A DNA stretch of 6,707 bases. Source: Alphaproteobacteria bacterium. GTDB taxonomy: Bacteria > Pseudomonadota > Alphaproteobacteria > Micavibrionales > SZUA-601. A program made the translations under genes and the position numbers. The stretch spans positions 1 through 6,707 of the forward strand of contig JAQGJA010000075.1 in the NCBI GenBank assembly GCA_028290805.1. Direction: 5' to 3'. Below are positions 1 to 5,810 of the stretch, piece by piece. Position 1 is the stretch's first letter; every line of letters begins with the position of its first letter. The notes under the pieces are model-generated. The model did not search any database. It was not told where the DNA came from and was given only the letters and a program-made list of their open reading frames with translations.

Positions 1-20
1 TCCTTAGGGTGAGGGTATAT

Positions 21-95
21 ATGAAAAAAAGCGAAAAAAAGATGAAGGCAAATCAGAGGTTTTCAGAGTACTATCATTCTGTAAACTTTGCGTGA
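21..95 (+). CDS. possible 24-residue lysine-rich small ORF
   Basis: An ATG at 21 opens a 24-codon frame ending in TGA at 93-95. A purine-rich GAGGG at 11-15 lies five bases upstream, which is good Shine-Dalgarno spacing. The peptide starts MKKSEKKMKANQ and ends in YYHSVNFA; it is basic at the N-terminus and has no obvious signal peptide or membrane segment. I do not recognise it. An AT-rich stretch can produce such a frame by chance, and the left window edge hides any promoter. It is listed only because the ribosome site is good. Confidence 0.2.
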   Translation: MKKSEKKMKANQRFSEYYHSVNFA

Positions 96-122
96 AAATG
101 TCTAGGGTTATTTATCAGCCTG

Positions 123-131
123 TGATATAAG
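123..131 (+). promoter_or_regulatory. extended -10 promoter candidate for the RHH-PAS gene
   Basis: TGA followed by TATAAG at 126-131 gives a TGn extended -10 with five of six matches to TATAAT. No convincing -35 lies 17 bases upstream, which is tolerated for extended -10 promoters. The start of transcription would fall near 138, leaving about 55 bases of leader before the ATG at 194. This is inference from motif and position. Confidence 0.35.
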
Positions 132-193
132 TATGTATGATTTAATTTTAACTATGTAAACATCTTTATGCAACGCTTACAGGTTTCTTTCTC

Positions 194-829
194 ATGCTTA
201 TAGATCCTTTTTTCTGGACCCAACCTCAGCCAAGAATTGTCCAGTATCAAAAGCGCCGATTCGCTCTTCGGCTCGAATCCATTTTCTGGCTGGAGCTGGA
301 AAAAGCTGCTCGCCGCCGCGGGGTAAGGCTGGGCCGGATTGTCGCCGAGTTGGACAAGATTAATGATGGCCCTAACCTTTCCTCCTTTATCCGCGGCTTT
401 TGCATGGTCGAGGCCGAGCGCGAAACGGCCAAGGCCCGGTTGGGGGCAGGGGCCTATGATTTGCTGGATGTGTTGCGCGGCTGTCCGGCCCCGGCCCTGT
501 TATTGAACCAGGAAAGGCAGATACTGGAATTCAACCAGGCTTTGCTCGACTGGACCGGGCAAAAAATTGAGGCCGATGGCAGCCATGTCCTGCACCAGCA
601 GAAATTCGACGCCGTTTTCGAACCCCGCATCGGCAAACCATTGGACCAAACAGTAGAGGCGATGCGCAGCGGCCAGCTTAAACGCGCGCAGTTTCCAGTG
701 GCTTATAAGGGGACGGGGGATGCGGCGCGTATTGTGACCGCGACACTAACAGGCTTGCCGGTGGGGTCTTTGTTTTATGTGCTGGTGTGGTTGACGGTGG
801 GGGTTTCGAATCGTCTTACTGTGCGATGA
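194..829 (+). CDS. ribbon-helix-helix protein with PAS-like C-terminal domain
   Basis: Predicted 211-residue cytoplasmic protein in two parts. Residues about 20-72 look like the ribbon-helix-helix family seen in many Rhodospirillales-type genomes (RHH_4-like). A basic strand with alternating residues (KRRFALRLE) is followed by helix WLELEKAARRRG, then RLGRIVAELDK and the NLSSFIRGF helix. Residues about 90-200 look like a PAS fold: LLDVLRGCPAPALLLNQERQ and ILEFNQALLDWTG match the usual start (a pocket-facing strand, then a helix with FN.A), and the C-terminal strands fit the sheet. The likely role is a DNA-binding regulator with a sensory or dimerising module; ligand and targets are unknown. 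The Shine-Dalgarno is weak (ACAGG about ten bases before the ATG), so the start is less certain than the domains. The gene stands alone and is convergent with the hydrolase. The RHH call is firmer than the PAS call. Confidence 0.8.
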   Translation: MLIDPFFWTQPQPRIVQYQKRRFALRLESIFWLELEKAARRRGVRLGRIVAELDKINDGPNLSSFIRGFCMVEAERETAKARLGAGAYDLLDVLRGCPAPALLLNQERQILEFNQALLDWTGQKIEADGSHVLHQQKFDAVFEPRIGKPLDQTVEAMRSGQLKRAQFPVAYKGTGDAARIVTATLTGLPVGSLFYVLVWLTVGVSNRLTVR

Positions 830-864
830 TTTATTACATGGCCATGACGAAGGGTGGGTAAAAG

Positions 865-887
865 CCCTCTCCCCCTGCGGGAGAGGG
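865..887. repeat. GC-rich palindromic intergenic repeat (CCCTCTCCC/GGGAGAGGG)
   Basis: A perfect nine-base inverted repeat, CCCTCTCCC at 865-873 and GGGAGAGGG at 879-887, encloses the five-base loop CCTGC. It is followed by TTGGGTGAGGGGTG to about 901. This hairpin plus GGGTGAGGGG tail is a recurrent intergenic element in many proteobacterial genomes, and is recognisable in spurious translations as PSPNPLPQGER. No T-run follows on either strand, so it is not a canonical terminator. It may still form a stable mRNA 3' end between the two convergent genes. Copy number in this genome cannot be seen here. Confidence 0.65.
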
Positions 888-952
888 TTGGGTGAGGGGT
901 GTCCCACGCGCATAAAGTCGACCACTAACGACACTTGTTTGTATAAAGCATT

Positions 953-1058
953 TTAACACAGAGAACACAGAGGCACAGAGGACACGGAGAAGAGAAAGGT
1001 GTTCAGAGAAAACAAAAGTTCTGTGAGCTTTTGTGTCTCCATGTCTCTCTGTGGTTAA
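953..1058. repeat. long imperfect palindrome of ACAGAG/CTCTGT units
   Basis: The left arm starts TTAACACAGAGAACACAGAGG and continues with CACAGAGGACACGGAG. The right arm ends GTCTCCATGTCTCTCTGTGGTTAA, roughly the reverse complement of the left. At the centre, ACAAAAGTTC (1012-1021) pairs with GAGCTTTTGT (1025-1034) around a three-base loop, with one G-U pair. The whole element of about 106 bases could fold as one long imperfect hairpin. Similar CACAGAG/CTCTGTG palindromes are found between genes in unrelated bacteria. It lies downstream of both convergent genes. It encodes no protein and has no transposase, so it resembles a non-autonomous or REP-like intergenic element. Confidence 0.6.
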
Positions 1059-1099
1059 TATTTTCTTTAATGATCACCTGGTTATTGTTTAAACAAGCA

Positions 1100-1882
1100 T
1101 TAGAGAGAGCTTAGAAATTTATTCATTGCCTTTTTTATTACCAGTAACTTTTCCGGGGTTTTAAACGAGTGCCCGCAATCAGGAACAATAATCAACTCGG
1201 TCTGGCCAGACAGTTTTTCCTTTAGTAAAATATGTTGGTCCGGTGGCGTCGACTGGTCATTTTCGCCTACAATCAATAAAGCAGGACAGGTTATTTTATC
1301 GGCATTCGCAAGGGCATCATATCGCAGGCAGTCTTCCATATGACTCCAAGGTATCTTTGCCATGTGTTCTTGATCGAACGGGTTTTGCTCCTCACGAAAC
1401 CCGGCTGCTTTCCATTCCGCATAAAGCTCTGGTGCAAAACGCTCCCAGGCCTCTTGGCGAAATTTCCCGGAAATAATTGTGGATAAAGGCGCAATGGCCT
1501 TTACTTTATCCGGATATTTTTGTGTCAGATGCAGAATTGAAAATCCGCCGAGTGAATGTCCGGCAAGAATAAATGGCGCTTCATACCATGGTTCTGTTTT
1601 AGCCCAATGCAATACATCTTCCAAATCCTGCCAATGCGAAGTGAGCGAGATATTTTCAAGGCTGCCGCCGCTTTTGCCAAAGCTGTTTGTGGCGTCAAAA
1701 AGCACGGTGGTATAACCGTGATCCATGAACACATCTGCCATGCACTGGATATGCAGCTCTTCTTTATAGCCGCTAAGCCCATGCTGGATAAACGCCAGGC
1801 CTATTGCGTTGTCGGGATGCCATACTTCGCCAATAATGATCAGGCTATTGCGGTTGAAAAAAGAGAAACGTTCTTTTTCCAC
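1100..1882 (-). CDS. alpha/beta hydrolase (serine hydrolase, S33/esterase-like)
   Basis: Predicted 260-residue cytoplasmic serine hydrolase with no signal peptide. The nucleophile elbow GHSLGG puts the catalytic serine at Ser110. The acid is Asp209 in LLIVGENDQSTPP and the histidine is His238 in VPDCGHSF, giving a complete triad. HGLSG at 34-38 supplies the usual oxyanion-hole strand. A lid-like helical insert lies between about 135 and 190. The fold is typical of small esterases and serine aminopeptidase-like hydrolases; the substrate cannot be told. The start is GTG at 1882-1880, directly after the pgk TAA. It is chosen because the protein then begins ERFSFFNRN, as relatives do, and the next in-frame ATG lies well inside the fold at residue 48. 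No clear Shine-Dalgarno precedes it, so translation is probably coupled to pgk. The gene is visibly AT-richer than pgk, perhaps a later addition behind it. Confidence 0.9.
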   Translation of the reverse strand: MEKERFSFFNRNSLIIIGEVWHPDNAIGLAFIQHGLSGYKEELHIQCMADVFMDHGYTTVLFDATNSFGKSGGSLENISLTSHWQDLEDVLHWAKTEPWYEAPFILAGHSLGGFSILHLTQKYPDKVKAIAPLSTIISGKFRQEAWERFAPELYAEWKAAGFREEQNPFDQEHMAKIPWSHMEDCLRYDALANADKITCPALLIVGENDQSTPPDQHILLKEKLSGQTELIIVPDCGHSFKTPEKLLVIKKAMNKFLSSL

Positions 1883-3103
1883 TTACGCCGCTTTTTTATT
1901 GGCATCCATCAGGGCCTGCACGCCGGGCAAGTTCTTGCCTTCCAGCCATTCCAGAAAGGCGCCGCCGGCGCTGGAGAGGTAGGAAAATTTGTCGGCGACG
2001 CCGGCGCGTTCGAGGGCCAGGACGGTATCGCCGCCGCCGCCGACGCTGATCAGCGTGCCGTTTTGGGTGAGTTCGGCGACGGCCTGGGCCAGGCCATTGG
2101 TGCCGTTATCAAAGGGTTTCACTTCGAAGACGCCCATCGGGCCGTTCCAAAGAACGGTTTTGCATGTCGCCAGAATGCCGCGCAGTTTTTCAATGGTGGC
2201 GGGACCGATATCGACGGCTTCCATATCGGCGGGCAGGGCTTCGGTTGCAACGGTTTCATAGGGCACGCCCTTGCCGAATTCCTTGACAGCAATGCGGTCT
2301 ACGGGCAGCAAAATCTTGCAGCCGGATTTTTCAGCGGTCGCCATGATTTTTTTGGCTTCATCGATCATGTTATGCTCGCACAAAGATTTGCCGACTTCGA
2401 TGCCTTGCGTGATCAAAAACGTATTGGCCATGCCGCCGCCCAGGATCAGGTAATCCACCTTTTGCACCAGATTATTCAACACGCTGAGTTTCGTGGAAAC
2501 TTTCGACCCGCCGATTATCGCCGCAGTCGGACGCTTGGGATTTTCCAAGGCGTTTTGCAGGGCATTCAATTCCTCTTCCATCAACAACCCGGCATAGGCG
2601 GGCAGCAATTTGGCCAAGCCTTCGATCGAGGCATGGGCGCGGTGCGAGGCGGAAAAGGCGTCGTTCACATAGATATCACCAAGCGCGGCCAGTTGGCGGG
2701 CAAAGTTGGAGTCGTTTTTCTCTTCTTCTTCATAGTAACGCACGTTTTCCAGCACGGCGACTTCGCGCGGCTGGATGGCGGTGATTTTCTTTTTCACTTC
2801 ATCGCCGATGCAATCGGAAATAAAGGCCACTTTTTCTTTTAACAGATCGCTCAGGACTTCGGAAACAGGCTGGAGGGAATCTTCGGGGGATTTGCCTTTC
2901 GGGCGGCCAAAATGGGCCAGAATGATGATCCTGGCGTTCTTTTCCTGCAAGGCGCGGATGGTGGGGATGATGCGGTCCAGGCGCGTGGTGTCGGAAACTT
3001 TGCCTTCCTGCATCGGCACGTTGAGGTCGGCGCGCAGCAGCACGGTTTTGTTATCGGCGTTCAGATCGGCAAAAGTTTTAAAAGACAAAGTTTCAAAAGA
3101 CAT
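1883..3103 (-). CDS. pgk: phosphoglycerate kinase
   Basis: Complete 406-residue phosphoglycerate kinase, the cytosolic glycolytic enzyme that transfers a phosphate from 1,3-bisphosphoglycerate to ADP (reversible). N-domain substrate motifs are RADLNVP (24-30), DTTRLDR (38-44), LAHFGRP (62-68), LENVRYY (118-124) and NDAFSASHRAHAS (147-159). Nucleotide-domain motifs are GGSKVSTK (198-205), LWNGPMGVFE (318-327), GGGGDT (355-360) and SSAGGAFLEWLEGK near the C-terminus. Length matches the family and no key residue is missing. The ATG at 3103-3101 has AGAGGA about six bases upstream. It is the first gene of a minus-strand unit with the hydrolase immediately behind it. Neither gap nor fba, its usual neighbours in many proteobacteria, is in the window. 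Confidence 0.98.
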   Translation of the reverse strand: MSFETLSFKTFADLNADNKTVLLRADLNVPMQEGKVSDTTRLDRIIPTIRALQEKNARIIILAHFGRPKGKSPEDSLQPVSEVLSDLLKEKVAFISDCIGDEVKKKITAIQPREVAVLENVRYYEEEEKNDSNFARQLAALGDIYVNDAFSASHRAHASIEGLAKLLPAYAGLLMEEELNALQNALENPKRPTAAIIGGSKVSTKLSVLNNLVQKVDYLILGGGMANTFLITQGIEVGKSLCEHNMIDEAKKIMATAEKSGCKILLPVDRIAVKEFGKGVPYETVATEALPADMEAVDIGPATIEKLRGILATCKTVLWNGPMGVFEVKPFDNGTNGLAQAVAELTQNGTLISVGGGGDTVLALERAGVADKFSYLSSAGGAFLEWLEGKNLPGVQALMDANKKAA

Positions 3104-3137
3104 GGGGCTTCCTCTGGCGGTAAAATAAATTTAGACT

Positions 3138-3166
3138 ATTATGACCCTAATCATTCGATCCCTCAA
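3138..3166 (-). promoter_or_regulatory. sigma70-like promoter for pgk
   Basis: On the minus strand a -35 TTGAGG (3166-3161, four of six matches to TTGACA) and a -10 CATAAT (3143-3138, five of six) are separated by exactly 17 bases. Transcription would start near 3131, giving a leader of about 28 bases before the pgk ATG, with the Shine-Dalgarno inside it. It sits in the 87-base gap between pgk and the divergent M48 gene. The site is inferred from consensus and spacing only. Confidence 0.5.
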
Positions 3167-3190
3167 GCCCCGTTATCAAAAGGTTTCCCC

Positions 3191-4642
3191 ATGCGGAACG
3201 TCATTTTTTCCCTTCTTGCCCTTCTGTCTTTATCGGCCTGTACCACGAGTCCCGTAACCGGACAGCCGATTTTTACCGGGCTGATTGATTCGAGCCAGGA
3301 AAATTCCATGGGTGCGGCCGAACAGCAAAATATCCTGAAGCAATTCAATGGCCCGGTCGATAACGCCGAACTGACCCAGTTCGTGCAGCGTGTCGGGGCG
3401 AAGCTTACCCCTTATGCCGAGCGCAAGGATGTCACCTGGACCTTCACCGTGTTAAATGACGATCTGGTCAATGCGTTCGCGGTGCCGGGCGGCTATATTT
3501 ATATCACGCGCGGGCTGTTGAACCTGGCCCAGGACGAGTCCCAGGTCGCCGCCGTGCTGGCCCATGAGATGGGCCATATCAATGCGCGCCATTCCGCCCA
3601 GCAGCAATCGCAATCCATGCTGGCCAATCTGGGCCTGTCCATTCTGGGCACGGCGACGGGCAGCAATGCGGCTTCGCAACTGGGCGGGGTTGGTGCGGAT
3701 TTGTTTATTAAGAAATATTCCCGCACGCATGAATTGGAATCGGATGCTTTGTCGGTGAAATATCTTGCAGCGGCGGGATACGACCCTTATGCGAATACCA
3801 AATTCCTGGCAATGCTGGAACGCTATACGCAGTTGCAGGAACAGATTGCGGGCCAGGGCCAGAGCAGTGTGGCGGCCAGCTATTTTGCAACGCACCCGCC
3901 AACGCCGGAACGCGTGACGCGCGCGCGTGAAATCGCCGATACGATGCCGAAAAATGCCAACGCTATCGTTAATCGCAGCGATTATCTGCGCGCCATTGAC
4001 GGCACGGTTTACGGTGACAGCCCGGAACAGGGTTTCGTGCGCGGCAATGAATTCATTCATCCCGGCCTGAAGATCCGTTTCACGGCGCCGCAGGGATTCA
4101 AGATTCAGAACAGCGCTGAACAGGTCGCCGCGCAAAACAGCAGCGGGGCCGCCATGATTTTCGCCAGCGGCAGAGGCCCGGATGAAGATCCGGCTAATTA
4201 CATTATCTCATATCTGGGTGCCAATGCCCAACTGACGGCGCAGGAGAAAATCATCATTAACGGCATGCCGGCGGCGACGGCCTCGACGCGCCTGAACACC
4301 TCCCAGGGCGCAGTCGATGCGCGCATTGTGGCGATCAGCGCAGGCGGCGGCAATTTCTATCGTCTCACCTTTATCGCACCGGTGGGACAGATGGAGAATT
4401 ATGCTACCGCTTTCCGCACCGCGACCTATAGCTTCAATAAAATCAGCGACAGCGAAGCCAAGGGCTACAGTCCCAACCGTGTCCGTTTGATCAAGGTAAA
4501 ATCCGGCGATACCGTACAATCTTTGGCCGCGCAAATGCCGGTCAAGGATTACCCCGCCGAACGTTTCGCCTTGCTGAACGGGATCACGCCGCAAACGGCG
4601 CTGGAGCCGGGGGAAACGGTTAAGACGGTGGCGCCGTTTTAA
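3191..4642 (+). CDS. M48 family zinc metalloprotease, lipoprotein with LysM-like C-terminus
   Basis: Predicted 483-residue envelope lipoprotein protease. A lipoprotein signal peptide, MRNVIFSLLALLSLSAC, ends in the lipobox LSAC with Cys17 as the lipidation site. Residue 18 is Thr, not Asp, which suggests outer-membrane sorting by the E. coli rule. The M48 domain carries HEMGH (125-129), with zinc ligands His125 and His129 and general base Glu126. The third ligand is Glu181 in HELESDA, with Asp185 in the usual ExxxD spacing. Just upstream, NAFAVPGGYIYITRGLL is the conserved M48 edge-strand segment. IDGTVYGDSPEQGFV opens a C-terminal part seen in BepA-like relatives. The last 50 residues (VKSGDTVQSLAAQM through LEPGETVK) resemble a LysM peptidoglycan-binding fold. 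The family does envelope protein quality control. The start ATG has AAAAGG seven bases upstream and the signal peptide directly after it; in-frame codons further upstream lie over pgk and are rejected. Confidence 0.93.
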   Translation: MRNVIFSLLALLSLSACTTSPVTGQPIFTGLIDSSQENSMGAAEQQNILKQFNGPVDNAELTQFVQRVGAKLTPYAERKDVTWTFTVLNDDLVNAFAVPGGYIYITRGLLNLAQDESQVAAVLAHEMGHINARHSAQQQSQSMLANLGLSILGTATGSNAASQLGGVGADLFIKKYSRTHELESDALSVKYLAAAGYDPYANTKFLAMLERYTQLQEQIAGQGQSSVAASYFATHPPTPERVTRAREIADTMPKNANAIVNRSDYLRAIDGTVYGDSPEQGFVRGNEFIHPGLKIRFTAPQGFKIQNSAEQVAAQNSSGAAMIFASGRGPDEDPANYIISYLGANAQLTAQEKIIINGMPAATASTRLNTSQGAVDARIVAISAGGGNFYRLTFIAPVGQMENYATAFRTATYSFNKISDSEAKGYSPNRVRLIKVKSGDTVQSLAAQMPVKDYPAERFALLNGITPQTALEPGETVKTVAPF

Positions 4643-4665
4643 ACCTTATTTATAGAGCAATACAG

Positions 4666-4695
4666 AAACGGCCCGCTTCAAGCGGGCCGTTTTTT
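4666..4695 (+). terminator. intrinsic terminator after the M48 protease
   Basis: ACGGCCCGC (4668-4676) pairs perfectly with GCGGGCCGT (4682-4690) around TTCAA, and flanking A-T pairs extend the stem. A run of six T follows at 4690-4695. It begins 24 bases after the M48 stop. It lies just beyond the end of rpoH on the opposite strand, where only a short T-run follows, so it may partly stop both convergent transcripts. Confidence 0.9.
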
Positions 4696-4709
4696 GGTAA
4701 TAAATTCGT

Positions 4710-5588
4710 TTAGATAAACAAATTCTCGGGTTCGCCGACCTGTTCAATCAGGGAGGTCTTCAGTTTCTCCATGGCGCGGGCCTCGAGTTGGCGGACGCGT
4801 TCCTTGCTGACGCCCAGTTCCTTGCCCAGGGCTTCCAGGGTGACGACATCATTCGACAAAGCGCGCATCTTGATAATGTGCTGCTCGCGGTCGTTCAGTG
4901 TGCCAAGGGCAGTGGCCAGCCATTTGTTGCGCGTGGCCTTGTCCTTCATAAAGATGACGACCTGTTCCGGGTCGGGGCGTTCGTCGGGCAACAAATCCTG
5001 GAATTCGGTATCGCCTTCTTCGCCGACGGAACCGTTCAGGGAATGGTCGCCGCCATTCATGCGCTGTTCCATATCGACAACGTCGGAATATTTGACGTCC
5101 AGCTCCTTGGCGATTTTATGGCGGGCTTCATCGTTCAGGATGACGCCGTCTTCGCCTTCGATTTTCGCGCGCAGGCGGCGGAAATTGAAGAAGAGGGATT
5201 TTTGCGCTGCCGTCGTCCCGGTCCGCACGATGGACCAGTTGCGCAGAACATAATCCTGCATCATCGAACGGATCCACCAACTGGCATAAGTCGAAAAGCG
5301 GATATCCCGTTCCGGTTCGAAACGGTTAGCAGCTTCAAGCAGGCCGATATTGCCTTCCTGCATCAGGTCGCCGATAGGCAGGCCGTAATGCTTGAACTTA
5401 TGCGCCATCGCCACGACCAGGCGGGTATAGGCTTTGATCAGAAGATGCAGCGCTTTTTCGTCTTTTTCGTAACGCCAGCGTTTGGCAAGATCCTGTTCAT
5501 GCGTGCGTTCCAGGAGTTTTTCGGACATGGCACCTTTGATATAGGTCAGGTCCGCGCGCTGGGTAAGGGGATCGTCGATGTGGGCCAT
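4710..5588 (-). CDS. rpoH: RNA polymerase heat-shock sigma factor (sigma32)
   Basis: Complete 292-residue sigma70-family factor. Region 2 shows GLPIGDLMQEGNIGLLEA (69-86), then RFEPERDIRFSTYASWWIR (89-107) and the -10 reading segment through RNWSIVRTGTT (116-126). QKSLFFNFR at 129-137 is the RpoH box, which separates heat-shock factors from RpoD and RpoS; the canonical form is close to QRKLFFNLR. Region 4.2 ends with a helix-turn-helix at about 250-277 (TLEALGKELGVSKERVRQLE), contacting the -35. Length and the missing region 1.1 fit RpoH. It directs transcription of chaperone and protease genes. ATG at 5588-5586 has AGGA seven bases upstream. Some alphaproteobacteria carry two RpoH copies; which one this is cannot be told from this window. 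I see no clear thermometer fold in the leader. Confidence 0.96.
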   Translation of the reverse strand: MAHIDDPLTQRADLTYIKGAMSEKLLERTHEQDLAKRWRYEKDEKALHLLIKAYTRLVVAMAHKFKHYGLPIGDLMQEGNIGLLEAANRFEPERDIRFSTYASWWIRSMMQDYVLRNWSIVRTGTTAAQKSLFFNFRRLRAKIEGEDGVILNDEARHKIAKELDVKYSDVVDMEQRMNGGDHSLNGSVGEEGDTEFQDLLPDERPDPEQVVIFMKDKATRNKWLATALGTLNDREQHIIKMRALSNDVVTLEALGKELGVSKERVRQLEARAMEKLKTSLIEQVGEPENLFI

Positions 5589-5654
5589 TGAACTTTCCTT
5601 TTATATTTCTATGTGGTGATGATTAAGGTTTATTGCACTGTGAAATATGTTTGA

Positions 5655-5675
5655 ATCAGGAAGGTGCCCCCTGAT
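5655..5675. repeat. short inverted repeat in the rpoH leader region
   Basis: ATCAGG (5655-5660) and CCTGAT (5670-5675) form a six-base inverted repeat with a nine-base spacer, about 70-90 bases upstream of the rpoH start codon. It could be an operator or a small leader hairpin, or chance in an AT-rich 222-base gap. No T-run makes it a terminator. Confidence 0.25.
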
Positions 5676-5733
5676 ATAAAAATCACATAAAAATTTCAAA
5701 ATCATAATTAAGCGTTTTTTATAATAAACTTAC

Positions 5734-5763
5734 TTGACGGGCCTTTGGATTTGTCCACATTAT
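5734..5763 (+). promoter_or_regulatory. sigma70-like promoter for the peroxiredoxin-like gene
   Basis: TTGACG at 5734-5739 matches five of six bases of the -35 consensus. CATTAT at 5758-5763 matches four of six of the -10, with an 18-base spacer. Transcription would begin near 5770, leaving about 40 bases of leader containing AGAGG at 5801-5805. For the opposite direction, TATGAT at 5706-5701 is a possible rpoH -10, but no good -35 accompanies it. Confidence 0.45.
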
Positions 5764-5810
5764 TGTGCATAAAGACAAATTTTTTAATCTGAACCTAAAT
5801 AGAGGCCCAA

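Noticed and set aside
1085..1096. Perfect 12-base palindrome TTGTTTAAACAA just after the hydrolase stop
   Set aside because: AT-rich, with no loop and no T-run, so not a terminator. It may be chance in an AT-rich gap.
1556..2842. Long 428-codon open frame on the plus strand opposite pgk and the hydrolase
   Set aside because: It is the antisense shadow of two clearly real genes. The translation is Phe/His/Gly-rich with no recognisable domain, a usual effect of GC-biased codons on the opposite strand.
2912..3190. In-frame upstream extension of the M48 protease
   Set aside because: It overlaps the 5' end of pgk on the other strand. The lipoprotein signal peptide and a well-spaced ribosome site place the real start at 3191.
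3452..4135. 227-codon minus-strand frame inside the M48 gene
   Set aside because: Arg/His-rich shadow frame with no domain, fully inside a well-supported coding gene.
4788..5591. 267-codon plus-strand frame opposite rpoH
   Set aside because: Antisense shadow of rpoH, without ribosome site or domain.
5589..5660. RNA thermometer (ROSE-like) in the rpoH leader
   Set aside because: Only four-base CCTT/AAGG pairings with the Shine-Dalgarno can be drawn. No ROSE-type U(U/C)GCU or fourU pairing is convincing.
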